A DNA stretch of 64,000 bases from Actinomycetota bacterium (GTDB lineage Bacteria; Actinomycetota; Thermoleophilia; Gaiellales; F1-60-MAGs149): positions 53,244 through 117,243 of the forward strand of contig VFJZ01000012.1 in the NCBI GenBank assembly GCA_009885805.1, read 5' to 3'. Shown here one piece after another: positions 52,947-62,002 of the stretch. A model generated the notes under the pieces. The model searched no databases, had not been told where the DNA came from, and was given only the letters and a program-made list of their open reading frames with translations. How positions within the stretch are numbered: the first letter of the stretch is position 1; every line of letters starts with the position of its first letter. The translations under genes were made by a program, and so were the position numbers.

Positions 52947-53231
52947 TCAGGCGTCCGACGTCAGGAGCAGGACGGCCAGTGCCTCCAGTGCCGCGCCCTC
53001 GTCCTCAGCCAGTCGCCCGAGCTCGGCGCACAGCGCCGTACCGATACCGAGTTCGGCGAGATCGGCCGCCGTCTCGAGTGCGGCGGCGGATCCGGAGCCG
53101 ATGTTCGCCGCCGGGTCGCCGGCGGCGGCCGCGAGCAGCAGCCCGCGGCGGGTCGCGGCCGCGATGTCGTCGTCATCGAGGCCGAGGTGGTTCGCGCACA
53201 GCGCCACGAGCGCGGGAGCGGCTTCGTCCAT
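52947..53231 (-). CDS. small acidic hypothetical protein coupled to fba
   Basis: A 94-residue acidic, helical protein ([21 protein letters not shown], then LETAADLAELGIG and LAEDEGAALEALAVLLL). Not recognised. Its ATG shares one base with the stop of the aldolase gene (TGATG), which implies coupled translation. It lies downstream of fba and may be an accessory of it, but no motif supports that. Confidence 0.6.
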   Translation of the reverse strand: MDEAAPALVALCANHLGLDDDDIAAATRRGLLLAAAAGDPAANIGSGSAAALETAADLAELGIGTALCAELGRLAEDEGAALEALAVLLLTSDA

Positions 53232-54247
53232 CAGACGATCGCGCCGGCCGCGTACTGCCGTCGCATCTCCTCCAGCGTCGTCGCGGCGTAGTCGCCGGCG
53301 TGTCCGGCCTGGCCGAACGACGTCATCCGCGACGCGATCACCGCCTGCATGGCAGCGCGTGCCGGCTTCAGGTACGACCGCGGGTCGAATTCGGCCGGGT
53401 TCTCGGCGAAGAACTTGCGGATCGCACCGGTCATCGCCAGGCGCGAGTCGGTGTCGACGTTGATCTTGCGGACGCCGTGGCGGATCCCGAGCTGGATCTC
53501 CTCGACCGGCACACCCCACGACGGCTTCATCGTGCCGCCGTAGCGGTTGATCTCGTCGACCAACTCCCGCGGCACCGACGACGAGCCGTGCATGACCAGG
53601 TGCGTCTCCGGCAGCTTGGCGTGGATGTCTTCGATCAGGTTCATCGCGAGGACGTCGCCGTCGGGCTTGCGCGCGAACTTGTAGGCGCCGTGGCTCGTTC
53701 CGATCGCCACGGCGAGCGCGTCGATGCCGGTTCTGGCGACGAACTCGACCGCCTGGTCCGGATCCGTCAGGTGCACCTCGCCCGATCCGTGGCCGTCCTC
53801 GATGCCGCCGAGCGTCCCGAGCTCCCCCTCGACGGTGACGCCCTTCGCGTGCGCCGCCTCGACGACCTCCCGCGTGACGGCGACGTTGTACTCGAACGAG
53901 GCGGGCGTCTTGCCGTCGGCCTCGAGCGAGCCGTCCATCATCACACTCGTGAAGCCGAGGTCGATCGCACTCCGGCAGGTATCGGGATCGTTGCCGTGGT
54001 CGAGGTGCAGCGCGACCGGGATCTCGGGGTACAGCTCCGATGCGGCAAGCATGAGATGCCACAGGAAACGGTCGTTCGTGTAGGAGCGTGCGCCCCGCGA
54101 CGCCTGGATGATCACCGGCGAGCCCGTCGAACGGGCAGCCTCCATGATCGCCTGGATCTGCTCCATGTTGTTGACGTTGAACGCGCCGACGCCGTAGCCG
54201 CCGCGGGCGGCCTCGTCGAGCAGCTGGCGCATGGAGACGAGCGGCAT
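53231..54247 (-). CDS. fba: class II fructose-bisphosphate aldolase
   Basis: A 338-residue zinc aldolase of glycolysis and gluconeogenesis. HLDHG (81-85; His84 is a zinc ligand), [23 protein letters not shown] and the phosphate loop MHGSSSVP with [10 protein letters not shown] are all present. The start ATG 54247 is followed by the typical [12 protein letters not shown]. First gene of a two-gene unit with the 94-residue protein. Convergent position relative to the small membrane protein gene. Confidence 0.95.
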   Translation of the reverse strand: MPLVSMRQLLDEAARGGYGVGAFNVNNMEQIQAIMEAARSTGSPVIIQASRGARSYTNDRFLWHLMLAASELYPEIPVALHLDHGNDPDTCRSAIDLGFTSVMMDGSLEADGKTPASFEYNVAVTREVVEAAHAKGVTVEGELGTLGGIEDGHGSGEVHLTDPDQAVEFVARTGIDALAVAIGTSHGAYKFARKPDGDVLAMNLIEDIHAKLPETHLVMHGSSSVPRELVDEINRYGGTMKPSWGVPVEEIQLGIRHGVRKINVDTDSRLAMTGAIRKFFAENPAEFDPRSYLKPARAAMQAVIASRMTSFGQAGHAGDYAATTLEEMRRQYAAGAIV

Positions 54248-54319
54248 ATGACCTCCAGGGACTCCGGGTCGGACATCGTGAGCCTACCGCGTTCCGCGGC
54301 GGCCGCTGGTCGGAAGGTG

Positions 54320-54325
54320 TACCTT
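54320..54325 (+). promoter_or_regulatory. -10 box of the aminotransferase gene (leaderless)
   Basis: TACCTT, 6 nt before ATG 54332. Confidence 0.5.
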
Positions 54326-54331
54326 TCGCCC

Positions 54332-55585
54332 ATGACCCGCCTCTGGCATGGCTTCGCTGCGATGGGCGCCGTCGACGGCGCCGAGTTTGTCGTCACCCGG
54401 GGGGAGGGAGCGCGCGTCTGGGATCAGGCGGGCCGCGAGTACCTCGATGCCTCGGCTGGCCTCTGGTTCGTCTCCGTCGGGCACGGCCGTGGCGAGATCG
54501 CCGATGCGGCTGCTGCGCAGATGCGCAAGCTGGCCACGCACCACTGCTTCTTCGACCACGCCAACGAGCCGGCGCTGGAGTTGGCCGACCGCATCGTTCG
54601 CGACTGGACGCCGTTCGACGACGGCGCGGTGTTCTTCGGCTCGGGCGGCTCCGAGGCGGTCGACACGGCGTGCAAGCTGGCGCGGCGGTTCTGGAGCGTG
54701 CAGGGCCAGGAGTCGAAGACGATCATCATCTCTCGCCAGCACTCCTACCACGGCATGAACGCCTACGGCACCTCGCTGGCCGGCATTCCCGCGAACCTCG
54801 AGGGCTTCGGGACGATGATCCCGGAGACGCTGCGGGTGCGCTGGGACGAGGCGGAGGATCTCGAGGAGACGCTCGACCGCTACGAGGGCCGCGTCGCCGC
54901 CTACATCGGTGAGCCGGTGATCGGCGCGGGCGGCGTGATCGCCCCGCCGGAGGGGTACTGGAAGGAGATCCGCCGTATCTGCACGGAGCGCGACATCCTC
55001 TTCATCCAGGACGAGGTCATCTGTGGCTTCGGACGCCTCGGCGACCGGATGGGTTGTACGCGTTACGGCGTCGAGCCCGACATCATCACGTTCGCCAAGG
55101 GCGTCACCTCCGGCTACCTGCCGCTCGGCGGGGTTATCGCCGGGCCACGGGTCAAGGACCTGTTCTGGGCGCCAGGCGCGCCGCCGTTCCGGCATGGCTT
55201 CACCTACACCGGCCACGCTGCGTGTTGCGCCGCGGGCCTCGCGAACCTCGACATCATCGATCGCGAGGGTCTCGTCGCCCGGGTCGCCGAACTGGAGCCG
55301 ATCGTCGCCGAGGTGATGGCGCCGCTGGCGGACATCGACATCGTCGCCGAGGTGCGCACGGTCGGCCTCCTCGCCGGCATCGAGTTCACGCCGGAGGTGC
55401 TCGCCGCGAACCCGGGCTTCGCCGACAAGGCGTCGGTCAAGTCCCGCGAGGCTGGCGTCATCACGCGCGGACTCCGCGGCGTCGGCCTCCAGTTCTCGCC
55501 GCCGTTCGTGACCACGCCCGACGAGCTGGCCGAAATGGCTGCCGGACTGCGCGCGGGCATCGAGGCGATGGCCGCCGTCGCCTGA
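54332..55585 (+). CDS. class III (omega) aminotransferase
   Basis: A 417-residue PLP aminotransferase. FFGSGGSEAVDTACKLAR binds the cofactor phosphate, SYHGMN carries the ring-stacking residues, FIQDEVICGFGRLG is the Asp motif and DIITFAKGVTSGYLPLGG has the PLP lysine (near 256). The family includes beta-alanine, putrescine and taurine:pyruvate transaminases; the acceptor cannot be chosen by eye. A 570-codon open frame upstream is noise over other genes; the leaderless box supports ATG 54332. Confidence 0.9.
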   Translation: MTRLWHGFAAMGAVDGAEFVVTRGEGARVWDQAGREYLDASAGLWFVSVGHGRGEIADAAAAQMRKLATHHCFFDHANEPALELADRIVRDWTPFDDGAVFFGSGGSEAVDTACKLARRFWSVQGQESKTIIISRQHSYHGMNAYGTSLAGIPANLEGFGTMIPETLRVRWDEAEDLEETLDRYEGRVAAYIGEPVIGAGGVIAPPEGYWKEIRRICTERDILFIQDEVICGFGRLGDRMGCTRYGVEPDIITFAKGVTSGYLPLGGVIAGPRVKDLFWAPGAPPFRHGFTYTGHAACCAAGLANLDIIDREGLVARVAELEPIVAEVMAPLADIDIVAEVRTVGLLAGIEFTPEVLAANPGFADKASVKSREAGVITRGLRGVGLQFSPPFVTTPDELAEMAAGLRAGIEAMAAVA

Positions 55586-55627
55586 CGGCGTCGCGGCCGC
55601 CTGCCTGGTATCGTCTGACTTCCCGCT

Positions 55628-55700
55628 GCGCCCGTAGCTCAGGGGATAGAGCGCTGCCCTGCGGAGGCAGAGGTCGCATGTTCGATTCATGCCGGGCGCA
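55628..55700 (+). tRNA. tRNA-Arg(GCG)
   Basis: A 73-nt cloverleaf: acceptor GCGCCCG pairs with CGGGCGC, followed by discriminator A. The D arm is GCTC..GAGC, the anticodon arm CTGCC-CTGCGGA-GGCAG with anticodon GCG (codon CGC), and the T arm GCATG-TTCGATT-CATGC. CCA is not encoded. Most bacteria read CGC with an ACG (inosine) tRNA-Arg, so the GCG anticodon is notable. Confidence 0.93.
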
Positions 55701-55731
55701 TTCCAGCGCGTTTACGGGCGGTCGCCGAGAG

Positions 55732-56836
55732 CTATCGCCGCTTGACGGTCAGAACGGCGTTCGTCGCCCGCCCGCCCGCGGTCAGCGTGAGGCGCACGTT
55801 CATCGTCGCCGTGCTGCGCGGCACGCGGATGAGCAGCACCCGGAGGCGACGCAGGTCGAGAGGTCAACGTCGGCCGGGCCGATCACACGCAGATCGAACG
55901 ACGTGCGCACGCCGACGGTGATCGTCACCTCGCGCGTCGACGAGCCCGCGCCCGCTCCCGGCGTCGCGCGGAGCGTCATGCCGACGGGCGCCCCGCCGGT
56001 CGGCGGCGCGTCGGTGGCGGCGCTGAGCGTGAGGGTCGTTTCGCCGCCCGGCACCGGGTTCGGCGTGATGGTGGCGGTGAGGCCGGCCGGCAGGGGGTGG
56101 TGAGGGCGAGTGTGACAGGCCCTGTCGAGCCGCCGATCCGCCCGACCGCAATCGGGATGGCGAGGCTCGCGCCCTGGCGGACGTTGACGAACGTGGTCGG
56201 CGTCGACAGCGTGAAGTCCGGCACGGGAGGCGTCACGGGCGTGTCGAACGTGAGGTCGTCGATCGCCACCAGGTTACCTTGGTCGCTGTCGCGGAGATCG
56301 ATCCTGATGCCGATGATCGTCGGCGTTGCGGTCGTGACAGCCAGCAGCGCGTGGATGCCGGCGCCGGGCGCAAGCGCCACGGGAGCGGGCGTCGCGACGA
56401 GCGCGCCGCTGGCGTCGTATGCCGTCATCGTGGCCACGGCCGGATTGGCCGGCGTGACGAACTGGCCGATTCGGACGGAGACCGCGGTGTGGTGCACGCC
56501 GAATGTTGCCGTCATCCTCGGGGGAACGAAGGCGCAACTCTCGCCCTGACAGGTGGAGATGTTGGCCGCCTGCGTCCCCGAGTGCGCCTGTCCCGGTAGC
56601 GCGATGATGACGGGACGGTAGATGGGGCTCGCGACACCCCCGGGGAGCGGTCCGAACGTCACGCCCTGTCCGGCGCCGCCGACGTCCGCGTACTGGTTCG
56701 TCAGGACCGTCCCGGCCGCCAGCCCGTCGAAAGTGATCGTCTCGGCCAGTGCGGGCGCGGGCAGCGCGAGCGCCGCGACCGTTGCGGTGAGGGCTCTGAG
56801 GCGCCTCGACCGAGCATACGCCTCACGTCTCGGCAA
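55732..56836 (-). pseudogene. secreted beta-sandwich protein gene broken by two frameshifts
   Basis: The first frame (ATG 56836 on) encodes a signal peptide (to about residue 31) and a secreted protein beginning ETITFDGLAAGTVLTNQYADV, with a CQGESC pair and beta-rich domains. At a short C run near 56095-56100 the sense continues in another frame (LPAGLTATITPNPVPGGETT, then GGAPVGMTLRATPGAG). Near 55845-55860 it shifts again to a frame ending at TAG 55732-55734 (RVLLIRVPRSTATMNVRLTL, then VKRR). Each shift equals one missing base. Either a decaying gene or two base-count errors in the assembly. Function unknown; the opening resembles secreted carbohydrate- or surface-binding proteins. Confidence 0.7.
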
Positions 56837-56848
56837 TGCCAGCTCCAG

Positions 56849-57853
56849 CTACGCCGGGTGCCAGCGGTACGCCGGGACTGCCACGAGTTCGCCCGCGACC
56901 GGCGTCTCGCCGATGTCAACGCGCTGACCAGCGTCGATCTCGCGGCGGACGATTGCCAACGCGACCGCCTGCCCGAGCGTCGGTGACGCGACCGCGGACG
57001 TGACGCGGCCGACGTCGCGGCCCTCGACGCGAACGATGTCGCCGTGGGTCGGAACGTGGCCATCGAGCAGGACGGCGCGCAGACGGCGGTTGGCGTGGCC
57101 GCGGTAGTGGAGCCGCGCGACGGGTTCCTGGCCGACGTAGCAGCCCTTGGTGAAGGAGACCGCGCGCTCCACGACGCCCGCCTCGGCGGGCATCACCCGG
57201 TCGTCGAGTTCCGCACCGAAGCGCGGAATCCCGGCCTCGACGCGCAGCACCTCGAGCGCCTCCTCGCCGATCACGGCGCCGTCGTAGCGAGCCAGAGCGG
57301 GCTCCAGCCGTTCCCAGGCCGCAGCCAGCGCGGGTCGTTCACCGATCAGCTCGAACGCCTTGTCGCCGCAGCACGCCGACGCGAGCACGTGGATTGCGCC
57401 GGCGTCAAGCGTGGCGTCGGTGCCCTCGCCCTCGGGCGCGTCGGCGCGCGGCAGCACGCCGAGCGCTTCGAGGATCACGAGGCCGGCCTTCGGCCCCGCC
57501 ACGACGATCACGGCGAAGGCGGCGTCGGCCGGCTCGATCACCGCCCGCGCTGCGAGGCGGTACCGCGTCAGGAGCGCCCGCACCTGGTCGCCCGCCGCCG
57601 GATCGCAGTCGATCAGGAAGCGGTCGTCGTCGAGGCGCGTCAGGCGCAGATCGGCGATTACGCGCGCCTTCGGGGTCAGCAGCAGTGCGTAGGCGGCCGA
57701 GCCGACGGCGATCGTCTCGACGTCGTTCGTGACCATTCCCTGCAGGAACCGCATCGCATCACGGCCGCTGACGAGGGTGAACGAGCGGGCCGGGCTGTCA
57801 GCGATGCCGACCGCCGCTCGAACGGCGCGGACGTGGACTTCGACGGCAGGCAC
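56849..57853 (-). CDS. ygfZ: YgfZ/GcvT-type folate-binding protein
   Basis: A 334-residue GcvT-fold protein of the YgfZ family, which uses tetrahydrofolate and helps assemble or repair Fe-S clusters such as that of RNA-modifying enzymes. The signature KGCYVGQEPVARLHYRG (near 236-252) is the YgfZ hallmark. The start GTG 57853 has TAGACT 6 nt upstream. It does not form a glycine-cleavage operon, which supports YgfZ over GcvT. Confidence 0.93.
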   Translation of the reverse strand: MPAVEVHVRAVRAAVGIADSPARSFTLVSGRDAMRFLQGMVTNDVETIAVGSAAYALLLTPKARVIADLRLTRLDDDRFLIDCDPAAGDQVRALLTRYRLAARAVIEPADAAFAVIVVAGPKAGLVILEALGVLPRADAPEGEGTDATLDAGAIHVLASACCGDKAFELIGERPALAAAWERLEPALARYDGAVIGEEALEVLRVEAGIPRFGAELDDRVMPAEAGVVERAVSFTKGCYVGQEPVARLHYRGHANRRLRAVLLDGHVPTHGDIVRVEGRDVGRVTSAVASPTLGQAVALAIVRREIDAGQRVDIGETPVAGELVAVPAYRWHPA

Positions 57854-57859
57854 GCCCGC

Positions 57860-57865
57860 AGTCTA
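57860..57865 (-). promoter_or_regulatory. -10 box of ygfZ (leaderless)
   Basis: TAGACT on the minus strand, 6 nt before GTG 57853. Confidence 0.5.
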
Positions 57866-57926
57866 TTGCGCCCGTTAAGCGGTGATGAAGGAACCGCCAC
57901 CAGCCGTTCACCCCTTCGTCACCGGC

Positions 57927-57932
57927 TAGAGT
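57927..57932 (+). promoter_or_regulatory. -10 box of the PAP2 operon
   Basis: TAGAGT, about 16 nt before ATG 57949; leader of roughly 10 nt. Confidence 0.4.
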
Positions 57933-57948
57933 GATCTGGCAGGCCCGT

Positions 57949-58965
57949 ATGCGAGACGACTCGACCCTCACTGCCGAGCCGGCGCTCGCGTTCGCGCCCG
58001 GCTCACCGGCGTGCGCAGTCCGCGCGTCGCTCTGGACGCGTCAGCGCGTCGCCATCCTCGGCCTCGCGTACGTCGGAGCGCTCGCGGCGATGGTGCTCGT
58101 CCGTGGCGTCCACATCTCGTCGGATCGCTACTTCCTGATCCTCCTCGTCCCGGCGCTCGTGCTCGGCCTCGCGAGGCCGTACCTGCGCGACTGGGCGCCG
58201 TTCGTCGGGCTGATGATCGCCTACGAGTTCGCGCGGGGCGCGGCGCAGTCCCTCAACGTGGAGGTGTTCGAGCGCGGGCCCTACTACGCGCCGATGATCG
58301 ACCTCGAGCGGCTGCTGTTCGCCGGCGCGATGCCGCCGACGGTGCTGCAGGACTGGTTGTGGAGCGGCGAGGTCGGAACCTTCGACTGGATGATCGGCTC
58401 GTTCAACAAGGTGCACTTCTTCGTGCCGCCGACGTTGCTGTTCCTGATCTGGCTGGAGCGCCGCAGTCACTTCGTCCGCTGTGCGACCGCGATCGTGCTG
58501 GCGTCGTTCATCGGCGCAGCGATCTTCCTGCTCTTCCCGGCTGCGCCGCCCTGGCTCGCCGCCCAGCACGGGCTGATCGACGTCGTCCACATCAACTCCC
58601 TGCAGGACGCCGCCAACGGGCTGCCGAAAGGGTCGTCCCTGATCGCGTCGCAGATCCCGCGCAACCCCGTCGCAGCCGTGCCGTCGCTCCACGCCGCCTA
58701 CGCGCTCCTGACCGTCCTGATCGCGCTGTCCTGGCGTCGGCGGGTCGGCCTCGCCCTCCTGCCGTATCCGATCCTGATGTGGTTCTCGATCGTCTACCTC
58801 GGCGATCACTACGTCGTCGACATCCTCGCCGGCGTCGCCGTCGCGCTCGTCGGCTGGCTCCTCGCCGGTCGTCTCGTTCGACCCGGCGCCCCGCTCCATC
58901 GCCTCGTCCTTGCCGGAGCCGCTGCGCCGCTCCGTCTCGCCCGCCCGTTCGGAGGTCCTACGTGA
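57949..58965 (+). CDS. PAP2-family membrane phosphatase/phosphotransferase
   Basis: A 338-residue protein with about six membrane spans and the PAP2 (inositolphosphotransferase Aur1/Ipt1-like) active-site motifs: a Lys-containing first motif near NKVHFF, PSLHAAY in the middle (catalytic His) and GDHYVVDILAG (near 284-294). It could dephosphorylate polyprenyl or phosphatidyl lipids or transfer inositol phosphate. GTG 57931 is an in-frame alternative start, but it overlaps the -10 box. It overlaps the methyltransferase gene by 4 nt. Confidence 0.85.
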   Translation: MRDDSTLTAEPALAFAPGSPACAVRASLWTRQRVAILGLAYVGALAAMVLVRGVHISSDRYFLILLVPALVLGLARPYLRDWAPFVGLMIAYEFARGAAQSLNVEVFERGPYYAPMIDLERLLFAGAMPPTVLQDWLWSGEVGTFDWMIGSFNKVHFFVPPTLLFLIWLERRSHFVRCATAIVLASFIGAAIFLLFPAAPPWLAAQHGLIDVVHINSLQDAANGLPKGSSLIASQIPRNPVAAVPSLHAAYALLTVLIALSWRRRVGLALLPYPILMWFSIVYLGDHYVVDILAGVAVALVGWLLAGRLVRPGAPLHRLVLAGAAAPLRLARPFGGPT

Positions 58966-59930
58966 ATCGTCCCGAGTCCCGCACCGCGCGCTCCACCGCC
59001 CGCGAGCGGCTGTCCATGCCCGATCGCGTCGCCGTGCGCTGCCCTCTCTGTGGCGCAGACGACTACGAGGTTCGTTTCGAGGACCGTCTCGGAGACGTCC
59101 CGGTCGACCCGCAGGTGCACTACACGTCGACATCGAGCGCCTTCGGCGAGCATGGCCGGATCGTCCGCTGCCGTTCCTGTCGCCTCGTGTACATGAATCC
59201 GCGCCCGCACCACCACGCCGTCCAGGACAACTACGCGGCCGTCGAGGACACGCGGTACCTCGAGGAGGAGCAGGGACGCGTCGAGACGTTCGCCCAGAGC
59301 CTCGCGTACGTGCAGCGCTTCATGCCCACGGGCCGACTGCTCGACGTCGGCTGCCACGTCGGCACCTTCCTCACGCTCGCCGAGCAGGCCGGCTACGAGG
59401 TCGCCGGCGTCGAACCCTCGCGCTGGGCCGCCGATGTCGCCCGCGACCGCGTCGGCGGATCCGTGCACTGCGGCGCTGTCGAGGACGCGCCGCTGCCGGA
59501 TGGCGGCTACGACGTCGTGACGTTGTGGGACGTGATCGAGCATCTGCCCGACCCGGCGCTCGACATCCGCGCGATCCACGCTGCGCTGCGTCCCGGGGGT
59601 GTCTTCGCCGTCTCGACGATGGACGTCGACTCGCTGTTCGCCCGCGTCGCCGGTCGGCGCTGGCCGTGGTACATGCAGATGCATCTCGTCTACTTCTCGC
59701 GGCAGACGCTCTGCGAGATGCTGCGGCGTGAGGGCTTTCAGATCGCCGACGTCAGCCTCCACACCCGGCGCGTGCGGCTGTCGTACCTGGCCTCGCGCCT
59801 CGAGGCCTACGCGCCGCCACTCGCCCGGCTGGTCAGCCGCTCGCTGAAGCTCGCGGGCATCTCCGAGCGGACCGTCGGCATCAGCCTCGGCGACATCTTC
59901 ACGGTCGTCGCCCGCAAGCCGTCGGACTAG
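58962..59930 (+). CDS. class I SAM methyltransferase with N-terminal zinc ribbon
   Basis: A 322-residue methyltransferase. CPLCG and CRSCRLVYMNPRP form a zinc ribbon near residues 28-75, a form often seen in sugar or lipid C-methyltransferases. The Rossmann fold follows: LLDVGCHVGTFL (SAM motif I), VAGVEPS, then YDVVTLWDVIEHLPDP (motif IV-like) and LRPGGVFAVST. The final residues are basic. GTG 58962 has a good Shine-Dalgarno (GGAGG, 58951-58955), unusual among the leaderless genes, and overlaps the PAP2 stop. Confidence 0.88.
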   Translation: MNRPESRTARSTARERLSMPDRVAVRCPLCGADDYEVRFEDRLGDVPVDPQVHYTSTSSAFGEHGRIVRCRSCRLVYMNPRPHHHAVQDNYAAVEDTRYLEEEQGRVETFAQSLAYVQRFMPTGRLLDVGCHVGTFLTLAEQAGYEVAGVEPSRWAADVARDRVGGSVHCGAVEDAPLPDGGYDVVTLWDVIEHLPDPALDIRAIHAALRPGGVFAVSTMDVDSLFARVAGRRWPWYMQMHLVYFSRQTLCEMLRREGFQIADVSLHTRRVRLSYLASRLEAYAPPLARLVSRSLKLAGISERTVGISLGDIFTVVARKPSD

Positions 59931-59933
59931 CCG

Positions 59934-61142
59934 TTGTCGATCGCGTCCGCGCCGCGCCGCCTGCGCCGACCGACCCCGTCGGTGCCCGACCCGGTGCGAG
60001 CGGTCGCGCAGCGACTGTACGCCGCGTACCGGTATCCGATCGGCGTCTGGGCGTTCTCGCGCGTTCTGACGTTGCTCGCGGTCGGCATGGTCGGCTGGGT
60101 GGAGCGACAGCGCTCCTCGACCGACCTGGTCGCGGCCCTGGCGACCACGCTCCGCTCGTGGGACGGGTTCTGGTATCTGTCGATCGCCCAGTACGGCTAC
60201 GACCCGACCATCGCCCACGGCAACTCGCCCGCCTTCTTCCCGCTGTATCCGATCGTCGTCGCGGCGGCCGAACAGGTGCTGCCGGTCTCCTTCGTCGTGT
60301 CCGGCATCATCGTTTCGAACCTGCTCTTCCTGCCGGCACTGCTCGCGCTGTACCGGCTGACGGAGGATCGTTTCGGCGACGCCATCGCGCGGCGCACCGT
60401 GCTGTACCTGTCGATCTCGCCGCTCTTGTTCGTCTTCTCGATGACCTACACGGAGAGCCTTGCGCTGCTGCTGATCTGCGGCGTGTTCCTCCTGCTCGAA
60501 CGGGGGCGCACCGTTCTGGCTGGCGGCGTCGGCGCCCTCGCCGTGCTCGCCCGCCCTGTCGGGATCCTCCTCGCACCCGCCATCGCCTGGCACCAGTTCG
60601 AGCGAGCTGGACGGCGGCCGAGCTGGCGCCTCGCCCTTCGCCTGCTGCCGGTACTGCTGTTGCCTGCTGCGCTCGTCGGGTTCCAGGCCTACCTGTGGTG
60701 GCGAACCGGCGAGGTCTACGCCACCCACTCCGCCGAGGAGCGGGGCTGGAGTCGGACCGCGGAGCCGCTGTACCTGCTGCTCCTCCCCGTCGCCGTTGGC
60801 CACGGGCTCTGGATCGCGCTCGTAGGTTCACACGACCTCGGGCTCGCCGCCAGCGCGATCGCCGCTGGCACCTACTTCTGGCTGATCGTCGCGCTCATCC
60901 GCACGCGCACGGCGCCGATCGCGTACTGCATCTTCGCCGTCGGCTGCGTCGTTCTGCCGACGTACACGGGCATGTGGCTGGGCTTCCCGCGGTTCGGTCT
61001 TGTCATCTTCCCGCTGGTCTGGATGCTCGCGATCTGGGGGGCCCGGGACACGCGCATCGACAGCGCCGTGCGGATGCTGTTCCCCGCCCTGATGGTCGGC
61101 TTCGCCTTCGTCTCGTTCGGTGTGGGAACCTTCACCCCGTGA
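59934..61142 (+). CDS. PIG-V/GPI-mannosyltransferase-like membrane glycosyltransferase
   Basis: A 402-residue protein with about eleven hydrophobic spans. WDGFWYLSIAQYGY (near 71-84) with SPAFFPLYP carries the first-loop Asp and Tyr of the PIG-V mannosyltransferase family, which uses polyprenol-phosphate mannose and so links to the DPM1-type synthase at 24975. TTG 59934 follows the methyltransferase stop by three bases. The acceptor is unknown. It overlaps the next gene by 4 nt. Confidence 0.82.
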   Translation: MSIASAPRRLRRPTPSVPDPVRAVAQRLYAAYRYPIGVWAFSRVLTLLAVGMVGWVERQRSSTDLVAALATTLRSWDGFWYLSIAQYGYDPTIAHGNSPAFFPLYPIVVAAAEQVLPVSFVVSGIIVSNLLFLPALLALYRLTEDRFGDAIARRTVLYLSISPLLFVFSMTYTESLALLLICGVFLLLERGRTVLAGGVGALAVLARPVGILLAPAIAWHQFERAGRRPSWRLALRLLPVLLLPAALVGFQAYLWWRTGEVYATHSAEERGWSRTAEPLYLLLLPVAVGHGLWIALVGSHDLGLAASAIAAGTYFWLIVALIRTRTAPIAYCIFAVGCVVLPTYTGMWLGFPRFGLVIFPLVWMLAIWGARDTRIDSAVRMLFPALMVGFAFVSFGVGTFTP

Positions 61143-62002
61143 TCTCCGAGACGACGACCTACGGCGTGACCTCCAGCGTGGCCAGGCTGCGCCGCGTGCT
61201 GGTGCGGACACCGACGATCAGCGGCGACTTCGCCGCGGCCGGCTGGCGTCAACCTGAGCCCGCCTCGCTCGTCAGGCAGCACGGGGCCTTCTGCGACCTG
61301 CTGACGGCACTCGGCTGCGAGGTGACCGTGGCGCCGGCCGTCGACGGCCTCGTCGATGCCTGCTACATGTACGACTCGGCGTTCACGATCGGCGACGGGG
61401 CGGTCGTGCTGCGATCGGCGAAGCCAGCCCGCGCGGACGAGGCCGAGCCGGCTGCCAGCGCCCTTGCGGCCGCCGGCGTCCCCGTGCTCGCACGGCTGAC
61501 CGACGGGGCGCGGGCCGATGGCGGCGATCTCTTCTTCCTCGACGCGACCACGCTCGTCGCCGGCCGGGGGTATCGCACCAACGCGGCGGCGCACGCGCAA
61601 CTCGCGACGCTTCTCGAACCGCGGGGCGTCGCGATCGAGCGCGTCGACCTCGTCCACGACCAGGGCCCCGCTCACGTCCTGCACACGATGTCGTTCATCT
61701 CCCTCGTCGCCGACGATCTCGCCGTCGTCTTCGAGCGTCTGCTGCCCGTGCCGCTCGTCGAGCTCCTCGCCGACCGCGGCGTTCGGACGATCGCGATCGA
61801 CGAGGACGAGTACTGGACGATGGCCTGCAACGTCCTCGCCGTCCGACCGGGCGTGGTCGTGGTCGTCGACGGCAACCCGAAGGCGCGACGGGCGATGGAG
61901 GCCGCTGGTGTCGATGTCCACGCGTACGATGGCTCCGAGATCTCCCTCAAGGGCGATGGCGGCCCGACGTGTCTGACGCGTCCGATCTGGCGTCGCGACT
62001 GA
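61139..62002 (+). CDS. DDAH/amidinotransferase-family hydrolase
   Basis: A 287-residue protein of the guanidino-group-modifying (dimethylarginine dimethylaminohydrolase) fold. DACYMYDSAF and DGARADGGDLFFLD carry the acidic substrate residues, HTMSFISL has a catalytic His (near 182) and GGPTCLTRP near the C-terminus the catalytic Cys (near 278). It could hydrolyse dimethylarginine or a related guanidine. Start GTG 61139 overlaps the mannosyltransferase stop. It overlaps the MidA gene by 34 nt. Confidence 0.88.
   Translation: MISETTTYGVTSSVARLRRVLVRTPTISGDFAAAGWRQPEPASLVRQHGAFCDLLTALGCEVTVAPAVDGLVDACYMYDSAFTIGDGAVVLRSAKPARADEAEPAASALAAAGVPVLARLTDGARADGGDLFFLDATTLVAGRGYRTNAAAHAQLATLLEPRGVAIERVDLVHDQGPAHVLHTMSFISLVADDLAVVFERLLPVPLVELLADRGVRTIAIDEDEYWTMACNVLAVRPGVVVVVDGNPKARRAMEAAGVDVHAYDGSEISLKGDGGPTCLTRPIWRRD

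Noticed and set aside
58809..60803. Minus-strand frame of 664 codons opposite the PAP2 operon
   Set aside because: Low-complexity translation, antisense to three overlapping genes with clear motifs.
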